Positions 48,024 to 58,000 of a stretch of DNA of 64,000 bases are shown piece by piece. Positions within the stretch are counted from its first letter, which is position 1. Each line of letters starts with the position of its first letter. Origin of the DNA: Leptospira sp. 96542 (GTDB lineage: Bacteria > Spirochaetota > Leptospiria > Leptospirales > Leptospiraceae); assembly GCA_029310945.1 (NCBI GenBank), contig JARJFC010000019.1, forward strand, positions 1 to 64,000. Reading direction: 5' to 3'. A program made the position numbers and the translations under genes. Under the pieces are notes generated by a model. That model searched no databases and was not told where the DNA came from. It saw nothing but the letters and a program-made list of their open reading frames with translations.

Positions 48024-48536
48024 TTATTTTGGGATTGGGAATTTTTCCAACAACAAAATAAGATATAACCTGCCCATATAATCTTCACCACGTCTGTCTT
48101 TTAAATTAAAAATCAAAATGTACTGACGGAAATGTTCGAGTGATATAGGAACCAATTTATGGTTTAAGTTTTCGGGAGGGAGAATGTCTATATCGTATCT
48201 TCCCAAACGCATTTCACTAATGAGTTTGCCTGCAATTTGGTTTGCAAATTCCATCATGATAGAAGCAGAGTGGGCGCGAGAAGTGGGGTCAATCTGGAAG
48301 GCACTTGCAATTTTTGGTAACAGTTTTAGTTTTGTGTATCCATCCAAAGCTAGGTAGAGTTTACCGTTGATATCTCCAAAAAAACCAACGTTGGTGCAAT
48401 TTTCAAAACACAAACCTTCGTTTTTCGAAGGCCCGTAAGCCTCTCTTTCTGGAAAAACCATCAGAGTTTTTTGGAAGTACTCTGGGAGAACTTGAGAAAG
48501 TGTTAAAATGAATTTTTCATCCAGCAGTGGATCCAT
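48024..48536 (-). CDS. CheX/CheC-like chemotaxis phosphatase
   Basis: The 170-residue protein contains S92-x3-E96-x2-N99 followed by P120 (SIMMEFAN and DILPPE), close to the CheC/CheX/FliY phosphatase signature. The last residues are beta-rich. Such enzymes remove phosphate from CheY. Its start abuts the stop of the gene at 48537, and the hydrolase gene follows. No other chemotaxis gene is nearby, so it may serve a separate response regulator. The motif fit is by eye. Confidence 0.65.
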   Translation of the reverse strand: MDPLLDEKFILTLSQVLPEYFQKTLMVFPEREAYGPSKNEGLCFENCTNVGFFGDINGKLYLALDGYTKLKLLPKIASAFQIDPTSRAHSASIMMEFANQIAGKLISEMRLGRYDIDILPPENLNHKLVPISLEHFRQYILIFNLKDRRGEDYMGRLYLILLLEKFPIPK

Positions 48537-49646
48537 TTAAGCCGCGTTATACTGAATATTTTCTTCTAAAGATTGATACGCTGATTTAATCCAAATATCA
48601 AACTTTGTATTTTGATTGGCCTTGTTTGCAAATCCAATGGCAATTTCAGATGGGAATCCCATCGCATCTAACTCTTCAACAAATTGTTGTAAAAAATTTG
48701 AAAACTCATCGGCAAATTGATTGGGGATGAGTGCGGCAAAAAGATCAGATTCCAATTGGAATAAACCTAAACCTAAATAACCCAATTTTTTTCCATAATG
48801 ATCCAAACAAATTGATATTTCTTTTAAATACTCAGTATTTATGAATTTTATGAGTAATAGGTTTTCTTTTTCTTTTGAATCAAACTTTGTTTTGGTGATA
48901 TTATAGAAAAAAGATTGGTTTAGGAGCCCTGTTTCAAAAACCTTAGTGACTTTGCTGTATTCTTTTTGGGTAAATAAACTTTCGGCAAGGACTGTAGCTT
49001 TTTCCCAATAGTTTTGAATGTCGGAATCTTTCCAAGATTCTTTGGTATATAAACAAAAACAACCAAACAAATGTTGGTTGATAGAAATAGGAATATAAAG
49101 TTTGTTCTTCGATACCAATGGCAAACATTCTTTGATTCTATCCTCTTCCCAAATTTCCCATTCAATAGGGTTTGGTTCGGATTCGATGAGTACAGATCCC
49201 TTTTGCCAAAGGCTTTCTGTAAAATGAATACCATCAAAATAGGCGTATAAAACAGAGGAAATTTTTGTATTTTGTAAATCCAAAACAAGTGGTTTGATCG
49301 ATTCTAAAAATTGGATTCGATCTTCTTTGGAACGAATTGACTTTGCTAACATGATTGGACTTTCTTCTGCGAAAATATTTTCTTTTGGAACCACTCGGTT
49401 TTCTGCATTGTCTTTGAGAGGAATTTCATCCAAAACAAAAAGGACTGAATCTGACTTGTTTTGATTTTGGATTTGAGTTTCGATACTTTCTTTGGTTTGG
49501 AAATCCAAACTGTATAGAAATAAACCCAAAAGTAGGGTGGAAATAGAAAGCAAAGTGAAACTGACCCAAGAAAAATAGAAGAAGAATTGGAGAGTGACTC
49601 CAATTGCAAAAAAAAGTATAGGAATTACATATCGTTTCATGGGCAT
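48537..49646 (-). CDS. two-TM protein with GAF-like and GGDEF-like regions
   Basis: ATG 49646 is used; TTG 49673 is in frame but has a poor ribosome site. About 369 residues: two N-terminal membrane helices (about 4-45), a GAF-like region (about 120-225; LYIPISINQHLFGCFCLY) and a C-terminal region (about 240-365) with a nucleotide-cyclase-like beta pattern (LLLIKFINTEYL, LGLFQLESDLFAALIP) but no GGDEF motif. It is probably a sensor or binding protein rather than a c-di-GMP synthase. Family uncertain. Confidence 0.6.
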   Translation of the reverse strand: MPMKRYVIPILFFAIGVTLQFFFYFSWVSFTLLSISTLLLGLFLYSLDFQTKESIETQIQNQNKSDSVLFVLDEIPLKDNAENRVVPKENIFAEESPIMLAKSIRSKEDRIQFLESIKPLVLDLQNTKISSVLYAYFDGIHFTESLWQKGSVLIESEPNPIEWEIWEEDRIKECLPLVSKNKLYIPISINQHLFGCFCLYTKESWKDSDIQNYWEKATVLAESLFTQKEYSKVTKVFETGLLNQSFFYNITKTKFDSKEKENLLLIKFINTEYLKEISICLDHYGKKLGYLGLGLFQLESDLFAALIPNQFADEFSNFLQQFVEELDAMGFPSEIAIGFANKANQNTKFDIWIKSAYQSLEENIQYNAA

Positions 49647-49716
49647 TTGACCGTTACTATATATAACGGGCAAAATTCGGATTCTCTAAAATGATTTTCC
49701 CCCCAAGCCAGGCCAA

Positions 49717-50457
49717 ATGAAACTCTATACCGAACTTGCTGAATATTATTTTACCATTGAAGAGGCGAGTCGGAAATTTTCAGAAGAAATTCTTTTTTTA
49801 CGGGATAATTTTAAACGACATAAGATCCAAACCGTTTTGGACGTGGGTTGCGGCACTGGTGAACATGTAAAAGAACTCCAAGGTATGGGATTTAAGGTTT
49901 TGGGTGTGGATGCATCCAAACGTATGCTTGAAATAGCCAAAACAAGATTTCCTCATTGTTATTATGAATATGGTAGGATGGAGTCCTATCTTTTGAAAGA
50001 ACCGGTGGATGCAGTTGTATGTTTGTACGGAACTTTCAATTATCTTTTGAATGATGACGATGTTGGTAATTTTTTAAGGAACTGTCATAAAAATTTAAAA
50101 CAGGCAGGGCTTCTCGTTTTGGAAATTTGGAACGCAGACCCAATACATAAAATCAAAAGAAAACCCATAACGACTGTTAGTAATGTAAAACAGGGATCTG
50201 TTTCGATTCGTAGGAATCGCGGATTTCGCTTAACAAGAGCAGATGATATTGCGATCGTGGAAGTGAATTACGTTTACAATCTGGATAAAAAAGATTTAAA
50301 AGATAAACATACAATGCGAGTTTTTCATTTTCCCCAAATCCGCAGTTTTTTGGATGATTATAAATTTGATCTTATGCATTTATATGGAAATTATGATGGT
50401 GAGAAGTACCTAAAAACAGGTGCCAGGATGCTCATCGTCGCAAAAAAGAGGTCTTGA
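49717..50457 (+). CDS. class I SAM-dependent methyltransferase
   Basis: The 246-residue protein has the Rossmann SAM-binding motif I VLDVGCGTGEH (about 41-51), an acidic loop VLGVDASKRML and motif IV VVCLYGTFNYLL. The C-terminal part (VNYVYNLDKKDL, HTMRVFHFP) matches small-molecule methyltransferases. The acceptor is unknown. It is divergent from the GAF-like gene and 43 bases upstream of lpd. Confidence 0.85.
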   Translation: MKLYTELAEYYFTIEEASRKFSEEILFLRDNFKRHKIQTVLDVGCGTGEHVKELQGMGFKVLGVDASKRMLEIAKTRFPHCYYEYGRMESYLLKEPVDAVVCLYGTFNYLLNDDDVGNFLRNCHKNLKQAGLLVLEIWNADPIHKIKRKPITTVSNVKQGSVSIRRNRGFRLTRADDIAIVEVNYVYNLDKKDLKDKHTMRVFHFPQIRSFLDDYKFDLMHLYGNYDGEKYLKTGARMLIVAKKRS

Positions 50458-50500
50458 CTTTCTAGGTTTCGTACGGTATCCCAATTCATTGGGAGTACAT

Positions 50501-51928
50501 ATGACAAATCCAAATCACTTTCAAGTTATCGTCATCGGAGGAGGGCCTGGTGGTTATGTTGCCGCAATCCGTGCCGCCCAATTGGGTTTACAAACTTGTG
50601 TAATCGAAAAAGAAAGATTAGGTGGCGTTTGTTTGAATTGGGGTTGTATTCCTACAAAAGCCCTACTGGAAAGTGCTCATGTTTTGGAACATTTAAAAAA
50701 AGCGGCATCGTTTGGGCTTTCTTGCGAAAATGTGCGAGCCGATTTTGAAGCAGTTATCAAACGTTCTCGATCCGTGGCTGACCAAATGGCAAAGGGTGTA
50801 GAATTTTTGATGAAAAAAAATAAAGTTACCGTTGTCAGTGGAACTGCTAGTTTTTTAGACTCAAAAACAATCAATGTTAAATCTGAATCGGGAAGTAGCG
50901 AAAGTTATACGGCAGATCACTTTGTATTGGCATTAGGTGCCAAAAATAAAACATTACCTTTTTTATCATTCGACCAAAATTTGGTTTTGTCTGCTAGAGA
51001 GGCGATGTCGGAAAAAAAACTCATACCCAATTTGGCCATCATTGGGGCAGGTGCCATCGGAGTGGAGTTTGCAGATTTTTATGTAAGTATGGGTTCCAAA
51101 GTCACAATCATCGAATTCCAAGATCATCTTTTGCCAAACGAAGACCACGAAATTTCCGGGGTGCTCGAGAGGAGTTTTAAAAAACGAGGTATCGAGTTTT
51201 ACTTGAGTTATGCGGTGGAATCTGCCAATCTTTCTAAAAATTCCGTTGAGCTCGTAATTGCTGACCGAAGGACTGCAAAAAAAGAAAAATTAACATTTGA
51301 TAAAGTCATCGTTGGGGTCGGAATATCACCAAATACAGAAAATGTGGGATTGGAAGAGGTTGGTATCAAATTAAAAAATGGATTCATCGAAGTGGGTAGT
51401 GGTTACCGTACAACGATCGATCATATTTATGCAATCGGTGACTGTATCCCCACCCCTTCCCTTGCTCATGTTGCAAGTGCAGAAGGCATTCGGGCAGCGG
51501 AAGATATATCCATCCGGCTGGGTAACCCACATAACATAACAGCTTCGAGGCTCAATTATGATTTTATACCTGCTTGTACCTATTGCCACCCTGAAGTGGC
51601 GAGTGTGGGTTTGACAGAAGAAAAAGCCAAATCTTTGGGTTATGAAATCAAAACAGGTAAATTTCCTTTTACAGCCAGTGGGCGTGCCCAGGCACAGGGG
51701 GATACAACGGGTATGGTAAAACTCGTAACGGACGTTAAACACGGAGAAATACTCGGTGCGCATATCATCGGGAGTGGTGCCACTGAACTCATTGCCGAAT
51801 TGACATTAGGTGCCAATATGGAGATAACTGTTCGCGAATTGTCTGGGATCATTCACCCACACCCAACGATTTCCGAATCGGTGATGGAAGCAGCGGCCGC
51901 AGTACTTGGAGAAGCGATCAATATTTAA
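50501..51928 (+). CDS. lpdA: dihydrolipoyl dehydrogenase
   Basis: ATG 50501 follows GGGAG with good spacing; longer frames extend into the methyltransferase gene. The 475-residue flavoenzyme has FAD-binding VIGGGPGGYVAAIRAAQLG, redox disulfide GVCLNWGCIPTKA, NAD-binding IIGAGAIGVEFADF, FAD motif IYAIGDCIP and the C-terminal catalytic HPHPTISE. It reoxidises lipoamide of 2-oxoacid dehydrogenases or the glycine system. Confidence 0.94.
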   Translation: MTNPNHFQVIVIGGGPGGYVAAIRAAQLGLQTCVIEKERLGGVCLNWGCIPTKALLESAHVLEHLKKAASFGLSCENVRADFEAVIKRSRSVADQMAKGVEFLMKKNKVTVVSGTASFLDSKTINVKSESGSSESYTADHFVLALGAKNKTLPFLSFDQNLVLSAREAMSEKKLIPNLAIIGAGAIGVEFADFYVSMGSKVTIIEFQDHLLPNEDHEISGVLERSFKKRGIEFYLSYAVESANLSKNSVELVIADRRTAKKEKLTFDKVIVGVGISPNTENVGLEEVGIKLKNGFIEVGSGYRTTIDHIYAIGDCIPTPSLAHVASAEGIRAAEDISIRLGNPHNITASRLNYDFIPACTYCHPEVASVGLTEEKAKSLGYEIKTGKFPFTASGRAQAQGDTTGMVKLVTDVKHGEILGAHIIGSGATELIAELTLGANMEITVRELSGIIHPHPTISESVMEAAAAVLGEAINI

Positions 51929-51930
51929 AT

Positions 51931-52764
51931 TTAACCAATTTTTTCGACTAACCATTCGTAAGTCTCATTTGGATTTTCAAAAGGGAAAAAATGTGTATAA
52001 TTTTGGCGGATCGTAACACTTGAATTAGGGTTCTTTTTTGTGATGAGTTTTGCCAACTTGGGTGAACAAACTTCCCATGGATCTGGAATCAGAACATGGG
52101 TTTCTGTTTTGATTTTATAGTAGTCTAAAAAAACATTATAATGTGCGAATGAAAAAATCCTGGTTTCTACACGAGGGTCGCACCGTAAGGATACCTCTTT
52201 CGTTCCTTCTGTTTTTACAAAACATGAATCCAGATAATCTTCGAAGACATTTGGATCAAAATTGGCAAAGGCAGGAAATTTTCGATATGCTCGCCTAACA
52301 AGATCTATGGACGGGAAATCCTTTCGCCTTTTGGCAGCCCCCCGCGCTAAAGGGTTTCCTAAAAATTTGGCAAGTGTCAATAATTTCCAACCGAGAACAA
52401 CGGGGTCGAGTACGAGGAGTTTTCGAAAGTATTTTGGTTTTTTAGCAGAAGCGAGTAGAATACTTGCCCCTCCGAGAGAGTGGCCAATGGCCGTTACATC
52501 TTCTAGGTTTTCTTTTTCGATCACTGCGATTACTTGGTCTCTGAAAAACCTCCAATTTTCAAATTGAATGGAAAATTCACTTTTTCCATGCCCGATGAAA
52601 TCGATGGCTATGATTCGGTATTTGGATTGGAAACGTTGGAAATAGGTTTTGTAACAACCTGCACTATAACCGTTTGCATGGCAAAAAAGAAGTACTGGAA
52701 GATCGGATTCAGAATCATAATAACATAAGGAAAGGTTGCGGAAGTTGAGAGTTTTCTCTATCAT
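51931..52764 (-). CDS. alpha/beta hydrolase
   Basis: The 277-residue protein has the fold markers LFCHANGYSAGCY (oxyanion), AIDFIGHGKSEF, AIGHSLGGASILLA (nucleophile Ser) and a C-terminal NYTHFFPFENP (His). There is no signal peptide. It converges on lpd with a two-base gap and is divergent from the transporter at 52812. Substrate is unknown. Confidence 0.88.
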   Translation of the reverse strand: MIEKTLNFRNLSLCYYDSESDLPVLLFCHANGYSAGCYKTYFQRFQSKYRIIAIDFIGHGKSEFSIQFENWRFFRDQVIAVIEKENLEDVTAIGHSLGGASILLASAKKPKYFRKLLVLDPVVLGWKLLTLAKFLGNPLARGAAKRRKDFPSIDLVRRAYRKFPAFANFDPNVFEDYLDSCFVKTEGTKEVSLRCDPRVETRIFSFAHYNVFLDYYKIKTETHVLIPDPWEVCSPKLAKLITKKNPNSSVTIRQNYTHFFPFENPNETYEWLVEKIG

Positions 52765-52811
52765 TTTCTATTTGACCTGCTTGGAAATAGAACAAATTTT
52801 GTATCTATCAT

Positions 52812-53201
52812 ATGCAATTCCAAATTCTCATCATCTTCTGCATAGCGGTATTCTTCAATGCCTTGGCCAATATTTTGATTAAAACTTCGGCATTACAAGA
52901 ACAAGGAAGTTTGCCGAAAGAAGGTTTGATTGCTTTGGTTTTAGGTTTACTCAATCCATATTTTATAGCTGGTTTGGCTAGTTTCGGATTGGCTCTGCTC
53001 GGATATAAGCACGTGTTAGGTAAGGGTTTGAAGCTTTCTTTGGCTTACCCTGTATTTACCTCCAGTGGTTTTATTATCGTACTCATTGCTTCAGCTATAT
53101 TTTTTAAAGAACGTTTGAATTTTACCCAATGGTTGGGTATAGGTTTTATTTTGGTTGGTGTTTGGCTAACCGCATTGCAAATGTTTGATGTCAAATCGTA
53201 A
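52812..53201 (+). CDS. small DMT/EamA-type transporter (4 TM)
   Basis: The 129-residue protein has four hydrophobic helices and the pattern FFNALANILIKTSA, GKGLKLSLAYPVFTSSGF and FFKERLNFTQWLGIGFILVGVWL. This is typical of SMR or ArnE-like half-size drug/metabolite transporters, which dimerise. The end overlaps the sulfatase-fold gene by 14 bases, suggesting coupled translation. Confidence 0.8.
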   Translation: MQFQILIIFCIAVFFNALANILIKTSALQEQGSLPKEGLIALVLGLLNPYFIAGLASFGLALLGYKHVLGKGLKLSLAYPVFTSSGFIIVLIASAIFFKERLNFTQWLGIGFILVGVWLTALQMFDVKS

Positions 53202-54993
53202 ACGTTTGGTTTGGAATCAGTTTCGTTTTTTATCTAAACTCTTTATTTTTTTTTCACTGTTCCATATTGTCTTTTGCCAGAAACCAGAAGAAAAATCCTT
53301 AAATTCCATTTCTGAAAAAACAAATGTCATTTGGGTTGTCATTGATAGCCTCCGTGGGGATGTGATCGGAAATTACAATGTCACTCCAAATTTAGAATCA
53401 TTTGCAAAAGAAGCCTACGATTTTCAATACCACTTGGTCAATGCTGCTTGGACAAGGCCGTCCACATTGGTTTTTTTTACTGGACGTTTTGCATCGCGAA
53501 ACCCAGTTAATTTTTGGGATTACCCCACTCCAAAATCGGAAGCTTTAGCATTTTATAAGGAAGTGAAAAAACCTTTACCTCGTTATTTGCAGAAGCATGG
53601 TTACCAAACAATGATGGTGGGAAATAATCCATTTTTAACAGAAAAAAATGGATTGGGTGTGAATGTTGGCTTCGAACAGTTGTTTGATTATTCACGGGAG
53701 TCCGACGATACAAAAAAAATCACTCGCGCAAGTTTAAAAACATTGGAATCGAGAAGAAAAGACAAACCTTTTTTTTTATTTATCAATTATAACGATCCGC
53801 ATAAACCGTACACCCCACCTCCTGGATTTACGGAACGAGTCAAAACAAAGGAAGTTTTGGATGAACGTAAACTCAATTATTTGGGAGAAGTAGCCTTTGT
53901 TGACGAAGAGCTTGGTAAAATATTTAAACATTTAAAAAACAATCAGCTATGGGATAATACTTTGATCATCATTACCGCAGACCATGGTGAGGTGATGAAC
54001 GAAGCACATGCCATTTCACCTTTTACAGGTACCAATACTCATTATGGACATGGGCAGGACTTATTTTTAGAAAATATCCATGTTCCACTTTTGATAAAAT
54101 TTCCAGATAAGAAGGATCCTAAAACGATAACAGCGATGACACGTTCAGTAGATTTGTATCCTACAGTTTTGGATGAACTAAAACTTCCAATACCAACCGA
54201 TTTAGATGGTTTGACTTTATCAGAATTTAAATTGAACTCGCTTTTGGAAAATACCACCAAACGAACATACTATGGTGAAACTCGGTCCACACAATGTTAT
54301 GGTGAGGGAAGGGAATTTTTGCTCCAAAGGTCGTTTCGTTTTCATGAAGTGGGGCAGTTTTGGCAAGGTGGTGTAGGAAATGAATTTTATTTATATGGAG
54401 ATAGCGAAAAAGATCCGCATCAAGAAAATTTGATTCGTATCAACCGAATGGATTTATTAGATACTGAACCGCTGGAAGCAGATGTTAAAAAACGAATTCG
54501 TTTTCTTTGGGAAAAACTCCGGAGTTTGGAACCGAAACTACCTTTGTATTTTGTAAAAGTTAAAATACCCAACGGGAATATCGAAGTAAAAATCACGGCT
54601 CCCTATGGAAAAATTCGTATCGACAGTGAGTCAGAAAATGGAAAAATTAAAGATTTAGGTAGAACTGTTGTTTGGTTGGGTAGACCAAAAAAGGATTTGT
54701 TATTAAGTTTTGAAGTGTATCCAGACGTGAGTTTTCCAGTTTTGGAAGTGCGAGTAAACCAAAAACAAGTACCAAAGTCTGAGATCAGGGTGGGTTCGTT
54801 TGGTGTAACAATGGATTCTTGTTCTATCAACTGTGAATTGTTATATGAAGCTAGTTTTGGCAAACCGAGTGATGATCCGACTGCGTACGTTCAATTTTGG
54901 AAAGTGGGTGGCCAAAATAAATCTTACACTAAACAAGACAGCCTGGGAACGGATGCTCTGGATATCTTAAAAAAACAGGGATATGTTCAATGA
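53188..54993 (+). CDS. membrane-anchored sulfatase/phosphotransferase-fold enzyme
   Basis: ATG 53188 is preferred over TTG 53185. The N-terminal signal ends FHIVFCQK, a likely lipobox. The domain (about 45-410) is of the alkaline phosphatase/sulfatase superfamily: VVIDSLRGDV (metal Asp), AWTRPSTLVFFTGR with Thr at the nucleophile position instead of Cys or Ser, and IITADHGEVM (metal Asp/His). HYGHGQDLFLENIHVPLL is present too. A beta-rich C-terminal tail follows. Thr at the nucleophile recalls phosphoglycerol- or phosphoethanolamine-transferase relatives, so it may act on lipid or glycan head groups. Confidence 0.82.
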   Translation: MSNRKRLVWNQFRFLSKLFIFFSLFHIVFCQKPEEKSLNSISEKTNVIWVVIDSLRGDVIGNYNVTPNLESFAKEAYDFQYHLVNAAWTRPSTLVFFTGRFASRNPVNFWDYPTPKSEALAFYKEVKKPLPRYLQKHGYQTMMVGNNPFLTEKNGLGVNVGFEQLFDYSRESDDTKKITRASLKTLESRRKDKPFFLFINYNDPHKPYTPPPGFTERVKTKEVLDERKLNYLGEVAFVDEELGKIFKHLKNNQLWDNTLIIITADHGEVMNEAHAISPFTGTNTHYGHGQDLFLENIHVPLLIKFPDKKDPKTITAMTRSVDLYPTVLDELKLPIPTDLDGLTLSEFKLNSLLENTTKRTYYGETRSTQCYGEGREFLLQRSFRFHEVGQFWQGGVGNEFYLYGDSEKDPHQENLIRINRMDLLDTEPLEADVKKRIRFLWEKLRSLEPKLPLYFVKVKIPNGNIEVKITAPYGKIRIDSESENGKIKDLGRTVVWLGRPKKDLLLSFEVYPDVSFPVLEVRVNQKQVPKSEIRVGSFGVTMDSCSINCELLYEASFGKPSDDPTAYVQFWKVGGQNKSYTKQDSLGTDALDILKKQGYVQ

Positions 54994-55001
54994 ATTTCGC
55001 A

Positions 55002-58000
55002 TCAATCGTTGTCGGTATTGATTAAACTAATGACAGGAAGGATTTCTCCATTGAACCCAGTTCCACCTCCACTCATAGATCCAAAAATCAAATTGTAATT
55101 TGCATTTCCATCGTTTATAAAATCATCCACACCTGTCATAACGATATTTTGAAACACATTCCAATTATTAGGTGTAAATATGATATTGGAAACACTAGAA
55201 TTTCCTTCTGACAAATTAGATGAAGATACGGAAATTGTAACATCCGAAATAGGGCGTGCCCTCAATCGAATTTGATACCTGGCTTCACCACCGAGTTCCG
55301 TTGTGGATAAAATGGGTGAAGAAACCAAACCACCATTTGGATCTGGCGAACTCGAGCAGACTGAAACAATGGAAGGATCTAAACAAGGCATCAAATCATA
55401 AATATAATAAATATGCAAGGCGGGCAAACTGATAGCGCTCACTTCATTGTAAGTTGCAGAATTGATGGCAAACGTGGAGTTTTCTACACTCGTTGTATCA
55501 GAAGAAACTGTATAATTTGAATCTGTTACACTACCATTGTTGATCCCTTGTAATTGCACAGTTTGCGCTGAATTGAAATTGATTGGAGTAAACACAAGGG
55601 GTGAGGACAAAAAACTCACTACACCTGCTGGGTTAGTTATGAAATTTATGGTCACATCTGCTGTGGGTTGTGTATTGAGATTGATGTAAAATTCGGAACT
55701 AGCTCCTGATTGTGATGTGATGATTGAATTTGGACTGAATCCTGATGTTGTAAAACCAGCCGTATCATTGTCATTTAGTGTTAAAGTTGGATTCGGCGGG
55801 TCATAATTATGGAAAGCCAAATCATTCGAACTTACAGCTCCTACCAATATGGGGCAATTTATATTTCCATCATCCACATCATCATTGTTTGGTGTTACTG
55901 TGACCGTATTATGTACACCGATGGTGTTCCAATTGGCGGGAGTGATTGTAAGAGAATTGGAGCTGATATTGAATTGTCGCAAGTCCAGACTAGGAATCAA
56001 GCGGCAAGGAAAACTATCCGACAGCGTTATGGGGATACTCACATCATCAGTTGGCATTTGGTTTAAAAGAATATAAATCGGGAATGGTGCCGCATTTTCG
56101 GCCATTGTCATACTTGTGGGCGTAACCACAGTGATTGGGTTTGTGTCCAAGCTGTAATTGACTAAGTTGGCAGTGGCGCCTGTAGATCCCAAATAGGAGA
56201 CATACCAAAAAGGATTTGTTCCCGATTCAGTACCTGATACAGAGACCGTATAGCCTATATTAGTTGTATCTCCATCATCAGACTGTCCTGAAATTTGAAC
56301 TTCAATTGCTGTGCTCCAGTTGGATGAATCAAAAACAAATTGTTTTGAAATCACTTCACTCCCCCCATCCTTTATTCTTCCTTCTGTTCCATCAGAAGAT
56401 GAAAGTGTCACAGTTACAGAGTTGCCCACAAGAGGTTGACTCCCAAGGCGAAGTTCGTATTTGGTATTGATACCAGACTCCGTTGTGAAATAGGGTTCTC
56501 CTGATTTTAATACAAATAGTATTTTTGGATTTGGATTGTCATCATCTGTAATATTTATGCTTACGTTACTGGGTTTAAGTCCATCGTAATCAGTTCCTGA
56601 ACCAGTGACCATACCTAATGTCAAAGTATGCGAACGAATGTTTGTTTCATCAATGGCATCATTCGCTGGTGTGACTGTCACTGCTTGGGTTGTGCCAAAA
56701 TTGGATTCGTTAAATGTTAGGCTAGAGGGTGTGTAAGTATACTGTGTCGTGTCGGGTAAAGAAAATGTTTCGGAAGAAATTGGTATGGTGAGTGAACCTG
56801 ATGTACAATTGGCACGGTTAGAAGGGGTGTTACATGGTGCAGAATTTAATCGAACCGTAAAACTCTCATTACCCCCTGCCTCGCTTAAGTTCAATGTATT
56901 GTTTGAGATTATGAACCCTGCCGTATCATTGTCTATGACGGTGATTGTGAGTATTCCCGTATTTTTATCATACGCTGGAATGGAACCATTATCATCGGGT
57001 TTTTTGCCAGCGTAAAATGAACCGGAAACATTTGGAAATTGGATTTGTACAGGAATATTCCCGTCATCAAATGAATCTGCCACCGAACGAATCCTTATGA
57101 TTTGCGGTACGTTCCATCCACTCTGGCTCGAATTTCCTGAATAGGATGCCACCTCGCCTGTGTTTGTTGTGAACGTAAGTGTTCTTGTGGGACTAACTCC
57201 ACTAGTGCTACTGAGTAAAACTGCTTCGGTATTATCTGAGCTCGCTATGGGTGTTATGACAACATTTGAAGCAGGTAGTATCGTAAGCCTGATTTCCACT
57301 GTGATGATCGTACTTCCATCTTCTGGCATGGTACTTGCGGATAGATTTTGGATGCGAACTATAGGATCCAAACTGTCTATATTTGTGGCCGTTACGGCAG
57401 GAATCACCAATGCATTGTATTTTGGGTCGACTGAAGTGGCATTAGCAAAAGTTATATTTACATTTTTGTTTCCATCGGTCACTCCATCTACAACGGAACT
57501 CAAAGTCACTGCCTGTGCAATGTTCCAATTGGCTTGAGTGAAAATCAAAGAACTCGGAGAAACGGTGATCTCAGATGTATCATTAGAATTGACAGAAGGG
57601 ATGGATACATTTCCTGTTGGTTCTGAACTGAGTACTACGGTAAATGTTGTTGTCAATGGCCCTGCATTTTCATCCACTGTCAAACCCGAAGTTGGGCTCA
57701 CGACGATTCCTGCGCTGTCATCATCTGTCACTTGTATGGTGATAGATGATGGAGGAGAGATTGCATTATAAACAGGGTCGGCGGAACCTCCACTTAAGAC
57801 AGATCCAAAATTTACCAAGACGTTTCGTGTATCTTCGTCAACAAAATTATTATTTGTAGTGATAGTGATATTTTGATCAACATTCCAATTGGAACTATTA
57901 AAGACGATACTATTTGTACTAATATTTGTAATGGCATTGTTCTCACTGATGCCAGACAACGTGACGGTGAACCCTGGCGGAGGTTGGGAACTCAATCGAA

